Assembly: GCF_963678635.1 (NCBI RefSeq)
Contig: NC_087066.1
Span: 47,467,129-47,531,128, forward strand
Origin: Symsagittifera roscoffensis
Lineage: Eukaryota > Xenacoelomorpha > Acoela > Convolutidae
Direction of reading: 5' to 3'
DNA: 64,000 bases
This document shows positions 11,805-23,789 of the stretch, piece after piece (the first letter of the stretch is position 1; every line of letters begins with the position of its first letter). The notes under the pieces are model-generated. The model made no database searches. It worked only from the letters and a program-made list of their open reading frames with translations, and was not told where the DNA came from. Both the position numbers and the translations under genes were made by a program.

Positions 11805-12107
11805 GCGAGTGATGTCCATTTGAGTTGAACGCGTATAATTAGAAATTCAGAAAAAAAGTTTTTCTCCGAAACCATGTAGGTTTTAAACGACTTTTTTCCT
11901 TATATATTACTTCTGCAAATTAATTTAAAATTAGGCTTTTAAGCTCTAGACTAGAAAAGGAAGAGCGAAAACAATTAGAAGAAAAACTGAACTACGGGTT
12001 TTTTAAAGATCAATAAGATATTTCAGATCAATTTTGTGATTTGTTTCTCTTTAATTAAATGAACAATTCTGAAAAATATCAAAATTGACATTACTGAATT
12101 TCAAAAG

Positions 12108-12311
12108 GCCGGCGAGCCGATGCTAAACCGAACAGAATTCCGAAACCTGTGCGTGGCCATGCTATCAGAGGACCTTGGGGTGACGCGTGACGAGCTGCGA
12201 GGAGTGGACTTCGACGCCGCTTTCAACACCCACACAAAGGCACAAAACGACGGATTTCGAGACCAAGTCAGGGCACTTTGTCTGCTGAGGTGCCTCGTCT
12301 CTCCATTTAAG
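12108..12311 (+). CDS. EF-hand protein, coding exon 2
   Basis: The acceptor CAAAAG precedes 12108 and the donor AAG|GTTAGT follows 12311, both phase 0, giving 68 codons. The peptide begins AGEPMLNRTEFRNLC; its L-x-x-x-E-F spacing matches the second half of an EF-hand loop, but the acidic positions are missing, so it is at best a degenerate hand. It continues with a helical, charged segment (EDLGVTRDELRGVDFDAAF) and ends LLRCLVSPFK. It is relatively GC-rich compared with its flanks, as expected of a conserved exon. Exon 3 lies ~14 kb away and additional exons between cannot be excluded. Confidence 0.6.
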
Positions 12312-13149
12312 GTTAGTTTTCTAACGATGGAAAAAAGTTTTGTGGATAAGGAGCAGAAAAAAAAGATTGCGACATTATTGTTCCGACCTTTTGAACTGGA
12401 TAGGAACTTTTATTCAGTTTTTTTAGTTTTTTCCACGCAAAATCAAGTACCACATAAAAAGGATCTACACATCTGTGATAACGAGTATTTGTTGAGGATT
12501 TTTTTGGTAATCAGAAATGCAACTCTAAATTTTTGTTGTTGCTCATGAAAACATCACTCGATAGGCAGCTAATTGTCTTTTTGGTTTTCTTTCTAGATGG
12601 AATTTAGATTAATGTTATGAGTTGTGTATAATAATAATCGAACCTGTTCTCTTCTTGAAAACGAATTTAATACTTACTTATTATAATATTCAACCGCACT
12701 CATATTTCTCATTTTTATGACAAGCAAGCACATTGAAATTAAAAATATATTTTTGTCTTTTATTGTTCTGAATCTTGAAAATGGGGGAAAACTTAGCATT
12801 CGGGTGTGCTTTTACCATTTTTCCATTTTTTCACGCAAAATCAGGTAGAACAAATAACCATCGCAATGGGTCAAGTGATATATCATTTTAAATCTTTTTC
12901 AGAGGTGATTCGAATAACAATAAAAAAGTTTTTAAAAAGTGTTCAAACGCCGAGAAACCCGGTCTCAAAATTTTTAGTAATAACCTTATAACGAACACAA
13001 TTGAGTAAAGCTATCATAAGGTTAGTTAAATTTGTCACATATGCGAAAAAAAAACTTACTTTTTTCCAAATGGTAACTTTACCTTTGGCAATTCAAATCT
13101 CTTATGCCGAACATTCGGTTTCAACTCTATGAAATTCAAACTCAACAAA

Positions 13150-13690
13150 AATCTAAAAAGAGGAAACTCAACACAAAGGCATAGCTGTGCTTTGCAAACA
13201 TTTGCAAGAAAACGAAAGAAAAGCAGCTCTTTAAAATGAAATAAGAAAAAAGAGTAAAATTGAACCTAGAAATAATTTTTCTGGGGCGGATTCAATCCTA
13301 CGCCAGGACCACGAGACGTAGAGTTCCCTGTCCATGCATATGCGCCGTGCGCTTTGAATATTCAGTAAAACAGCCAAAAAAAACAGCCATACATCCTAAC
13401 ACATTAGCACCAAATACAAATAGACACAAATTTGCTTGTAATAATTTTCGATGCAATGAAATGAAGGCATCCACTGTAATAAATTGGAAACCATGTAACC
13501 TAAACAATTTAGTGTAATCTTATTTTGACATTATTGCAATGAACGAGTTAGAAAATTTTTGAAATTGTGTTTTCACCATTATACTATTGTTCAAAACCAA
13601 TTGCTTGATTTGGTTTGTTTGATGAAATAAAAAATGCATCAACTGTCTTTACTAAAACAAGATTGCTAGTGTCAGGGCAAAATCCTTAAC
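13150..13690. repeat. Dispersed repeat C, copy 1 (partner at 35.9 kb)
   Basis: Blocks shared in order with 35880-36350 include ACACAAAGGCATAGCTG versus ACACAGAGGCAAAGCTG, CACCAAATACAAATAGACAC versus CATCAAATACAAAAAGACAC, and GATGAAATAAAAAATGCAT versus GATGAATTAAAAATGCAT. Both copies carry a GC-richer central block, and the 36-kb copy has a T-loop-like TTCGAAT, so a tRNA-derived SINE is possible. Identity looks modest, suggesting an old family. Confidence 0.55.
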
Positions 13691-14834
13691 GTTTCGAATG
13701 GGCGTCAATCGTTTTTGATACGAGAAAGATTGACAAATTTTGAGTTTTAGGCTGACAAAATCAAATTTTGAGTGTTAACATTTGAGTCAGATTGAGAATT
13801 AAAATGTCCGATTGTTTGCCTCAATTCAAATTGGAAAGAATCTGTAGTGCGGGAAAATAGCGTAAAAACTCAACTATACTTTCCGCATTGAAAATGAAAA
13901 CGAGCAGTTTATACAGACTTGTTTGAAGGCACCTGATATAGTGGTTTCCGCGAGGTTGAAATAGTGGTATGCGCGCACGGCGAGGACTATGAAGACCCAG
14001 AGGTCAATCCCTCAAGTGAGAAAATTTTCTTAGAAATCGAAATAAATAAAAAATAATCACCCCAAGCATATATTTCTCACTTTTTTCGAAAGTCGGGACA
14101 ACAATTTTGTTGTTCGAACCCATAAGTTGCTATATCCTCTTCATTCGAACAACGAAGAAAAAGCGCAAGAAGGTTCCCGCACTAGGGTTCAACTGATTAA
14201 AATTGATAACTTTTGACCTTCATTGTTTAAAGAAGTGAAAATTAATCGACTATAATTGCTTTACTTGAGATTTTTTGCTTTAATGGATACTAGCAAACTC
14301 GTTTGATTTAGAAACGTACAACATACAGTATCTAATGAAGTGTAGATGTAAAGGACTAAAATTTGAGCGAGCTTCAAAAAAACTAAACACTGCAAAATTA
14401 GCTTTTAAAAATAGTTAAAAAGAATTTTTTCAATTAAAAAAATTGGAGCGTAGGTTTCTTGTATATTTTTATATTCCCAGTTGACTGATATACCTAATTT
14501 AGCGAAAAATTAGCAAAAAAAAATTAGCAAAAAAACGAAACCCGAAACACTTGCTCATTTAGGGCCTTTGAAAAAAACTACATTCACTATCAACAAAGCC
14601 TTGAAAAATTGTACAAAACGAACAACACAGATCGAACTAGGACTATGCAAACGAATAACTTTTTATCCATGTCAGTTTTGTATCAAACTATCGAAGAGCT
14701 TCAAGATAAGCAACCTTTCATATTTTTATCAAGTCCACTCATTTGGATCAGAGTTAATGAAAAAAAAAAAATTATCTGGATCATCAATTTGAGAAGCTGC
14801 AGTGTATAATTGTCCATGATTGAAAACCGGAAGC

Positions 14835-15650
14835 TACCCGAAGAACCAAATTGCGACTCGCTCCAAAGTTTCATCTCGAGATTTAATTATCGTCAGGGCA
14901 AAAGTCGGTTTTAATGGGAACTGCCTTCTACACCATTTATAATGAACATCCTCTTGTGTTTCATCCAAAATGAGGTTTAATCCAGGAACAACTATAGTTT
15001 CTGTGTCTCTTGAGTCTGGAAATTGCACTCGCACAGCCCGACTTGTAAATTCTGTTTAACTAAACAGACACCGTTGCACAAGCGGGCACTTGCGTTAATA
15101 TTGCGCAACAATATATCTGACATGCCTATTTTCAGTATCAGGCTATGAGCTGGAACACCTAGCTGCTATAAAGCATTCGAATACTCAGTAGGGTATCTAC
15201 GATTGTCATCTGTATCGTACAGCGAATTCGCACTGTAGCAAACAATTTCTTTGCCACGAAACTTTTGTGAGCATGTCGTTGTCACATTATCGCAAAGTGA
15301 GTTCATAATCAACAATCTGCATTTTACTTCCATTGCAGTTTCTTGTGAAAAAAGAAAAGGTAAAGAAACCTTAAAGGTACACCATTGAACAATTGAACAA
15401 TTTTTTCAAACGGATTATTATTGACTTCCGGGCTGTTGACATAGTTAAATCATCTGTCTGATGCCACTGTGACAACTTTCAACTTGTATCAATAACACTT
15501 AATTGGATAGAAATTCTTTGAAGTCGCCTGCAAATACTAAAAAAAAATCTCCGAAGGGCAGAATATTTGCCATTATATCTCCGAGACTGCGATCAAAGCG
15601 GTGAGCCTCTAATATTTTTGCATATCTGACTAGTTGAGCAGTGCTCGTTT
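14835..15650 (-). pseudogene. Helitron Pif1-type helicase remnant
   Basis: Reading the minus strand, conserved segments of the Rep-Helicase Pif1 domain appear in order but in different frames. The first is a motif II/III-like block (DIMANILPFGDFFLVFAGDF, ~15570-15510). Next is YPTEYSNAL followed by a stop and QLGVPAHSLILKIGMSDILL with RNINASARLCNG (~15200-15060). The last is DETQEDVHY and RRQFPLKPTFALTIIKS (~14970-14880). In intact proteins the last block reads like TINKSQGQT; here the glutamines are lost. Walker A and the Rep endonuclease are not visible. This is a dead autonomous Helitron fragment, of interest because the window also holds many Helentron-like non-autonomous elements. Confidence 0.75.
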
Positions 15651-15764
15651 TTCTGATATGTATTAGACTGAATGACAATCAAAAATGATAAGACCACGCT
15701 TTCGCGATTGGCTTGTTCCACCTCCATGTAAATTCGTTAGTGCTTGTTGCTATGGTGTCAGGAC

Positions 15765-15890
15765 TATTTGCCCCAAGTCAATTGGCCCTATGCCATTTTG
15801 TCCTATACTAACTTGCCCTACATGGCAACTTGTCCTATGCCAACTTGCCCCACATGACATTTTGTCCTATGCCGTTTTGTGCCACACTTA
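15765..15890. repeat. Minisatellite of ~16-bp TTGYCCTATGCCA units
   Basis: About eight tandem units of 15-17 bp with the shape TTGTCCTATGCCAAC or TTGCCCCACATGACA. The cysteine- and proline-rich open frame that spans it is produced by the repeat and is not a gene. Confidence 0.7.
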
Positions 15891-16149
15891 ACACTTTTAC
15901 TTGATTCTTTGATGTTCAAATTGAGGGCCAGCAAGTGCTAATGTACACTGGACTCGTTTTGAGATAACAAAAGACTCTAATCGAAAATTATTGAAGCTGA
16001 GCCTAAAAAAAACCATAATTTTTGGTAATTACACGCCAAAATTTGACAATAATCCACAATTAGCGCCTTTGAATCAAAATGAAACACGACTATTCTCTCA
16101 TTTTGCTTCATTGTTTACCATTTTGTTCTACACATCCAACACAAATACT

Positions 16150-16349
16150 ATGAGTCAACTTACGTGGGGAATATCTCAACGAAATAAACGAACGCTATTT
16201 ATTGACGGACACGATTTCACAAAAAAGCAAACGACAAAAACTACTGAGCACTGGAGATGCGCAAGATACAGTTCGCACAAATGCCGCATGCTTGCCGTCA
16301 CAGCAGGAGATGAACTCGTATCAACAAAAAATGAGCAAATATTGATTTG
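16150..16349 (+). pseudogene. FLYWCH zinc-finger-like fragment (possible MULE transposase relic)
   Basis: The open frame that starts at 15991 includes, from ~16150, SQLTWGISQRNKRTLFIDGH, then HWRCARYSSHKCRM. This matches the FLYWCH pattern of an aromatic-rich strand, a W-x-C, and a second C about ten residues later; the expected terminal H-x-H is missing. The frame ends where dispersed repeat B begins (16341), so the remaining finger was probably separated by that insertion. FLYWCH domains occur in Mutator-like transposases and in some host factors. No transposase catalytic part was found on either side. Confidence 0.5.
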
Positions 16350-16805
16350 AAATTTTGTGTTCAATCCGAATCACACTAACTAAAGAGTGTTGGTCATAAA
16401 AAATACAGAGTGTAACTAGCAGTTACCACGCAGATAAACTGCAGTTGGTGATACTGCGCATCTAAATTAATGTTAACACTTTCACACAGAGTTATTTACC
16501 AAAAAAACACAGTTGTTTGTAGCAAAGAAAATTACTTTCAAATTTTTGGGAGATAAGAAAAGAGGCCTTGTTTTTCACAAATTTATGTTTATCATAGCAT
16601 ATAAAAACAAATATAAACTTGCTTGTGATTCTTAGAAATTTTGGGCAAAAAAACTCATCCTGCAGTACGTTAGAGACACTAAAGATCAAATTTTGCTGGC
16701 AAAATATATTTTTTTTGTAATATGCATTTTAAAGCAAGTTTGAAAGCAAGCTTGAAATTAAAAACAAGAATAAAAAAAGCTAACATCAAAGTTTCACTTT
16801 TTCTA
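16341..16805 (+). repeat. Dispersed repeat B, copy 2
   Basis: Colinear with 9453-9915 over its whole length with scattered substitutions and small indels. The left boundary is sharp and falls inside the FLYWCH-like frame. Confidence 0.75.
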
Positions 16806-18771
16806 TGGAACCGTTGCTACAGCTAACGCTGGTTTAACACGACCATCCCATGCCTGACAAATTGCTGACAACACATTCAAAGTATATGTTTTTTCAAGTT
16901 CCATCCCGAAAATCAACAAAAATCAAATATTGCCGATTTTTTTCAAGTTCATTTTGATCGATTGTTGTTAGAAGATCATCATTTAGTTTTCGGGAGTGTA
17001 GCCATAGCAACACTTCGATCTTTTCAGAGCGAAAGTATTCAGAATCCCATCAGAGCTATCAGGAAACCTAGAGCAAAATACATCAATACACAAGTCCCAA
17101 AACTGCAGAAACATCCGTCGTGCATATGATACGTCGCAAAAAAAATTAGCATTGTCGCATATAACTTGCGGTCTCGTTGACTTGTTAGTGTTTACAATCT
17201 TTCGCCAAAAATTTTAGGACACGCTTCAGGATTTTCCAAGAACTCCAAAACACCACACACCTCTTGTTAAGTAATTAACCGAGTTTTCTCAACATTTGGC
17301 TTCTCTTGGAAGGTTTTTGTACCTGACAAAAACACATTTGGTGCTTTATTTGAAAAATTGGTTTACAAAATTTGTTATACTTAAACGTAGCTTTGCAAAA
17401 ACCATTTGGCGATAAAATCATCAAGTAAAACTTTGCACCGGCCGAAGAATGGACAATATATAAGCGTCCAATTGTTTGGAACTTTTCAGTTTCCTTTTAA
17501 CCCATATTCTACACAATCCTATGCAGAGGAAAAATTCAAGAAAGTCACAGTCATTTGTGTTTGTGAATTGAAAATATCTTTTGAAAGCAATAAATTCAGT
17601 AAGTCTGGAATAAAGGGTCAAAAACTGCTTTTCGTCTTCCCCTTCCTCAAAACAACATAATAATTGTGTTTTGAAAGCACCATGAAGTATAGCTAATAGC
17701 AAAAACATTCGTCTTATGGCAATGAAAACAACTTTGAGCAAGCCTCTAAAGCGCCGAAACGACGCACATTCTGGAAGTGTTCAACTTCGTCATGTATCTC
17801 TTCATCAATTCGAACCATGACTGATTCGAGTCTTGATTTAGCTCAAATTTTTCAAGCCGAGAGAGCTTTTGTTGTTGTTAAGCTTCCCAGAAAAAACCGA
17901 AAAGTTAAAGCTCAAAGAGAAAAAAACTCGGTTTTGAGTCATGATTTAGATCGAGTCATGATTCAATTAAAAACTTAAAGTCCAGATAACTATTGCTGAT
18001 GTTGAAGCTCAAAGAAAAAACCAAAAAATGGGTACCTATTCATGGTTCAGTTTGAATTAGAAAATTAAAGAAATTTTTGTTGAAGTTAAAGCTCAGAGGA
18101 GAATAAAAACGAACTCTTCAGATAAAAGCTTAGAGAAGAATTATAAATATAGATATCTAGACAATCCTTAGTTTTCACTTCAAGTCAAAAAAAATATTAT
18201 TGAAGTATCGGCTCAAAAAAGTCAAGAAAAGGTTTAGAGTCATGATTTTGTTCAAATTATTAAGTCATGAGAGCTTTTGTTGAATTTAAAGGTCAAAGAA
18301 GAAATCAAAACATAGGTAACGAGTCATGATTCATTTCAAGTTTGATTTCAAGACAAGCTTTGGTAAAATGAAAGATCAAGGAAACTCTAAAAAAAGTTAG
18401 CATGATCTATGAATTCTTACAACTTAGCTCTACAACCTAAAAAAAGACCTTCAATGATTTAATTCATAAGCATGGTTGATTTTTTTATGTAAGTATAAGT
18501 CGTGAGACTTCAAAAAATACGTCTCATATTATCGCTTGAATCAAGAAGATTTCTCTTGGAGTTCCAAGTCCTGACAATAATTTTGCAGCTGAAAAGATTT
18601 TCATCGAGAAAAGAAAAAACCGTAATGCTGACCTGTTTGGCACTTTAAGATGATAAATTTAAAATTTAACACAACAACATGATCATTTTCAAAACATGAG
18701 ATAAGAAACTTTTCTAGAGTCAACAATGATTGCTAGAAAAAAATCAACAATAAATAAGAACAAAACCCAAG
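16806..18771. other. AT-rich non-coding stretch
   Basis: No exon is supported. 17870-18380 has several irregular copies of AAGCTCAAAGA(G)AAAA and GAGTCATGATT, which look like a decayed short tandem or dispersed repeat. Confidence 0.4.
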
Positions 18772-18909
18772 TTAAACTGGGTATAGAGACGGTGTCAAGA
18801 GAGTTTCTTTACGTGAAGCAGCCTCAACGATTTCGTCTTCCAAATTCTTGACAGTTATCGTCTTCCTTGCTAAATTCTTGGCGTTCATCTCCATCTTAAA
18901 TTTCCTAAC
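18772..18909 (-). CDS. Unassigned candidate terminal exon
   Basis: On the minus strand an acceptor TTGCAG precedes 18909 and an open frame of 45 codons runs to TAA at 18774-18772. It starts VRKFKMEMNAKNLARKTITV and ends LLTPSLYPV. The composition (lysine, glutamate and threonine, with a Pro at the end) looks like genuine coding sequence rather than AT-rich noise, and a T-rich tract precedes the AG. I do not recognise the protein and found no clear upstream exon. It lies antisense within the EF-hand intron, so it may be a nested gene end, a processed relic or chance. Confidence 0.3.
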   Translation of the reverse strand, partial: VRKFKMEMNAKNLARKTITVKNLEDEIVEAASRKETLLTPSLYPV

Positions 18910-19799
18910 CTGCAACCCCAAAAGCGTGGATACCCTGCCCTTAAACTTCTGTGGCTTGAAATTTCAAGATTTTTGGATGATCAACAGCTCGCCGATTCGC
19001 ATCTTTTTCCGCACATTCATTTAAATTGGGTAGGATTATTGTCCAGAACTTACCCCGGAGTATATAAAAACAAGCCTGATAGAAAACAAAACTCCTGGTC
19101 GTTTCCAAAAGCAATAACAATTGATTTTTTTTCATGGATTACTAAACAGCATTCAAGGGGGAAGAAGTCGTGGAAAAAGATGAAGAGGGCAAGGCAGATG
19201 AAAGTATCGTAGAGGATGAGGTCAGATGCGATCTTTCCGTTTGACCAGTCGTTTTTTCAGCACCACCGGTTTGTCATTGTCCAATGAGTACGAATTTTAT
19301 TTCGGGGATTGAAAAGCCAGTGGATGGATTTTCTCGGTTTTCCTTGCCTATTTTAGCATCTGTTTGTTCCTGATTCTTCGCTTTCTGGCAAATATAAATT
19401 GAAGGAGTCATTAGCACGTATTTTTTAGCTTTGTCTCTCAACGTTAGACCAAACCAATGATAGTTTAGCTTGTGGTTGAGGTCTGTTTTTACAAGAATAA
19501 AATTAGACAAAAATTAATGTCACCAGGCACAATTTTTCCTCAGCTCCCAAACTATGACGGGAGCAACTCTGTCCCGAAACAAAACTAAAACGCCATGTTT
19601 CTGGAAACAGTACGTTGCCGCAGTTAGATCTTCTGTATTGTTCGATATGAGCGCCCCCGATATCTCAGTAATCGGGATTCGGATTGTATGAAAAAAACTC
19701 TTCCATGAATTTTGACTATTTTTGGTAGCATTTTTGAAAGTTATAATGAAGTTTCGTATCGAATTGAGATCACGTTAAAGTGAGCTTTATATTCAGCTG

Positions 19800-21195
19800 A
19801 GATCAAGTTGAAATGAGAATTGTTTGTTTCTGTTGCAGCGTAAGAAGTACATGCAAAGAAACATGCGTCAATACACCTGTTAGGATCCTGCCAGTTTCAC
19901 TTTTTCTCAAAGCAAAAAGCGCTCAACAAATATGGCCTTCAATTTGGTAATTTTAGAAATTGCTGAGCCCCGCAAAAAAAAAAGACTGAAAGCATTGAAA
20001 TTGTACTTGAACAGGAATAACTTATGTTTAACTTTAATTTCATATTCATATATGCCTAATTTTAACTTAATATTCAGATATGCTTAAAAGAATATGAATT
20101 CAAAGAAATGGGGTTAACTGCAATAAGCGGAATGAATCAAGGTGGGTACTGCAAGACAGGGGGAGGGGTATGACAAAAAGCAAAAAAAAGCACCAAGTTC
20201 CAATTGACCTTGAGCAAATGTGAAAATGAATTCAAGGTTAAACATACTCGATTATGAGTTCAAAAGAAATGGGGTTAACTGCAATAAGGGGGATAAATCA
20301 AGGTGGGTACTTGCAATACGGCAGGAAGGGTTTTTGCAAAAAAAAACATCAAGTTCGAATTGATCTTAAGGGCATCAAACAATTATTCTTACCTATATTA
20401 GTGCGATGCGAATTGAAATATATACACGCATTGTTTTCTAAATGAGAACAAAGAAAGTCTTCGTGCAGAAAATATACGCACAAAATATAACATGCACACG
20501 AAAACTGACGAAAGTATCAGCGCATGTTTGCTTTCTGAGCGTGCAATTAAAATGAGGTTAGCTACGCCGATGCATCAATTTCTTAAACGCTACGAGTGCT
20601 GAGCTGTGAAACACGGCGCCCACAGCAACTGAAAACGCCTTACAATTAACTAAACGATTAACAAAAATCTATGGCAAATCAAATATAATCGATCGATTTT
20701 CAATTTTATAGACATCGACTATGAAACTCGAGAGTTATCACTTTTCACCCTTTGAACTCTAGTGCGGAAGCATTCTCGCGTTTTTTCCTCGTTGTTTGAA
20801 TGAGAAGGATATAGAAGTTTTTGCATTTAAACAATGATGTTTGTTGCTCTTTTTTGCTCTGTCACTACTAATTCTCAATTTGTTCGATTTTAATAGTTTT
20901 TTTTGTTCAAAAAATTTTTAGTTCAAAATTTTTTTAGTTCAAAAATTTTATTATTTTTTTGTTTTTTCTTGAAAATTTTTTTGTTTGTTATTTTGTTGCT
21001 GAGACAATTGTTGTCAATTATGCCTACTCTGATGCATTTAAAACCGTGTGTATGCTTTTATGATCCCACCACCGCAAGATACGACATTATATTGAATATC
21101 TTATTAATTCGGACTAAGTTTTTTTTGTAATTTTTCATTTAATGGCGTTCATCTTCATCTTAATTTTCCTCTTCTGCTTAACTAAATATTAAGTT
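19800..21195 (+). repeat. Large tandem duplication, unit 1 (~1.38 kb)
   Basis: Unit 1 aligns with 21196-22520. Shared blocks in order include AAGTACATGCAAA, CACCTGTTAGGA with CCTGCCAGTTTCAC, GACTGAAAGCATTGAAATTG, GGGTTAACTGCAATAAG versus GGGCTTATTGCAATAAG, CACGCATTGTTTTCTAA, AACATGCACACGAAA, a TAGTTCAAAA T-rich stretch and ACCACCGCAAGATACGAC. Unit 1 also contains an internal repeat of ~155 bp (the GGGGTTAACTGCAATAA block at ~20109 and ~20264). No credible coding exon. Confidence 0.8.
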
Positions 21196-22520
21196 TAAAT
21201 GAAATTTGTTTGTTTGTGTTGCAGCCTAGGAAGTACATGCAAATGTTCATGCGTCAAAACACCTGTTAGGAGCCTGCCAGTTTCACTCTTTCTCAAAGCA
21301 AAAAGCGCGCAACATATTTGGCCTTCAAACTGATAATTTCAGAAATTGCTAAGCCCCTCGAAAAGGAATAAGACTGAAAGCATTGAAATTGTACTCGAAA
21401 AAGGAATAACTTATGTTAACTTTAAACTCATATTCAAACATGCCTAATTTTATTTTAATCTGCATATATGCTTGTGTGAATGTGATTTCAAGGAAAGTTG
21501 GGTATTTAAAATAAGCGAAATGAATCAAGGTGGGTAATTGAAATGAGGCAGGGAGAAGGAATTTACAAAAATGCAAAAAGCATAAAGTTCCAATTGACCT
21601 TCAGCATTTCATTTGTAAAAATGAACTTAAGGTTAAGCATATGAGAATATGCTTTGAAGGGGGAAGGGGCTTATTGCAATAAGGGAGATAAATCAACGTG
21701 GGTGTTTAATTTACGGCAGGAGGGAGGGGCATTTGCAATAAAACATCAAGGTCGATTTGATCTTAAGGGCGTCAAACAAAAGTTCATACCTATAATTGTG
21801 CGATGCGAAGGCAAATGGAAATGTAAGCACGCATTGTTTTCTAATTGAGAACAAAGTCTTTGTGCAGAAAATCACGCACAAAATATAACATGCACACGAA
21901 AGCTGTCGAAATCATCAGCGCGTGTTTGCTTTCTGAGCGCGCAATTAAATTGAGGTTAGCTACTCCGATTCAACGAGTTCTTAAATGCTACCAGTGCTGA
22001 GCTGTTAAACATGGCGCCCACATCAATTGAAAACGCCTTACAATTAACTATACTATTGACAAAAAAGTCTATAGCAAATCAATTATAATCGAAAGATTTT
22101 CAATTTTTCAGGCATTGACTATGAAAGTCGTGAGTTATCAGTTTTCACGCATTGAACTCTAGTGCGGAAGAATTCTCGTGTTTTTTCCTCGTTGTTTGAA
22201 TGAGAAGGATTGAGAAGTTTTTGCATTTCAACAAAAACTTTCATGTTTTTTGACGCTGTGACTACTAATTCTTAATTTGTTCGATTTTAACTGTTTCTTT
22301 CAGTTCAAAATTTTTTTAGTCCAAAAATTCTTTAGTTCAAAATTTTTATTTTATAATTTTTTTTTACTTTTTTGAATGTTTTTTGCTTGTCATTCTTTTT
22401 TCGAGACTGTTGTCAATTATGCATAACTTGTTACCTTTAAACACGTGTGTATACTTTTATGATACCACCACGCGCAAGATACGACACTAAATTGAATATC
22501 TTATGAATTCGGATTACATT
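21196..22520 (+). repeat. Large tandem duplication, unit 2
   Basis: Second copy of the unit at 19800. Divergence is moderate (substitutions every ~10 bases in places), so this duplication is old compared with the one at 51-55 kb. Confidence 0.8.
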
Positions 22521-22570
22521 CGAAGTAGTTTTTTTAATGAGGTCGGAACATTCTGTGCTACTTTTACAGC

Positions 22571-22968
22571 TAGGCCTCGGAGCGTTTAACCGGTTAACTT
22601 TTTTTAACGGTTTAATTTTTCATTAACCGGTTAATCGATGGAAATGCACAACAAAGTGAGGGCTTTACTAGAATTCCTATCATACTACTAAGTTATATAT
22701 TTACCTGTCTGGAGGCAACGGGGCGCTTCTGTATCATGCGAGCAAGTTAATCGTATAATGTGAATTTTTATTTGATTTCATGGCTATTTTTAACCCAAAT
22801 ATTTGCAGGTACACAACTTGTCTGACTCGACCGCTGCACCTTCTGCGCCATGTTCTGTATAAAATTCATTCATTTTTGCCAAAAATTTTTTCTTCAGAAT
22901 TAACCGGTAAACCGGTTAATTTGAGATCGGTTAACTGGTTAAGAAAAAATTATCCACTCCAAGGCCTA
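22571..22968. mobile_element. hAT-type MITE with 8-bp target-site duplication
   Basis: The element is 398 bp. Its ends TAGGCCTCGGAGCG (left) and, as reverse complement of the right end, TAGGCCTTGGAGTG form a 14-bp imperfect terminal inverted repeat. It is flanked by TTTACAGC (22563-22570) and TTCACAGC (22969-22976), an 8-bp target duplication with one mismatch, the length typical of hAT. Subterminal AACCGGTTAA-type palindromes occur near both ends (~22585, ~22623, ~22897-22918, ~22928), plausible transposase-binding sites. It encodes no protein. Confidence 0.85.
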
Positions 22969-23789
22969 TTCACAGCAACTTGCTACGCTTGCTACCAATG
23001 TTTTCTATGCAAATAAAAGTAGCCCGAGCAGTCTGTACTAACTGAACAGCAAAGGCTTGCATTTTTATAATTTCTTTGTTTCTTATAAATAAACCGCAAG
23101 CTTAACGGAACTGCACTTAGAAAAAAAGCAAAAAAACATCAAAGATCTAGTTTTCTATACCACTGATCGACTGCTGCTCTGATAACATTAATTTCATCTT
23201 AATCTATGACTAAGAAGATTGCTCGCATAAGGGGCAAAATTTTCTGAATGCCAAGCAATTTTATCCAGAAATTTTTCTGGCTGGCATTTATTTTTAGCTA
23301 GAAAACTGATAAATATTTAAAGCTTTCCCCTCACGCGCATTGCCACATTCAAACGGATTACATTTCTCTCTGTTGACGCAGTGTGTTAATTAATTATTTT
23401 CCCCTCATTTAAATTTGACACAATTTCCAAGCCGAAACTAATATTTTGTTGTCTATACTACGCACTCGCAAAAAGAACACTATTAGTTTTATGCGCATTA
23501 ATTGTCTCAAACTGGCCAAATTTCCTAGCTTCAAACCGCCTCAAAATCTAGGCCAATTTTGAGCTAGACATTGTTTTTTTCAGATTGTAAGCAAAAGTCT
23601 GTGCGAAAATGATTGTTAAAAAGCCGTGATGTCTGAAGCAAAACGCCCTGAGCAGAAATATTACGTCAATCTTTCCGAAAATCAAAACTTCCAATCAGCA
23701 ATAAATGCGCTTTTATACCATAAACAAAGAAAATGCTAATCGGAATAGCTTAAAATCGCCAAACTATGCTGCATACCAGGCGCGGATCT

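Noticed and set aside
13935-14020. tRNA-like TAGTGGTATGCGCG ... GGTCAATCCC
   Set aside because: Box-like motifs are present but the B box has a mismatch and no clover-leaf stems can be drawn; at most an old SINE.
15685-15891. Cys/Pro-rich ORF
   Set aside because: It is the translation of a ~16-bp minisatellite.
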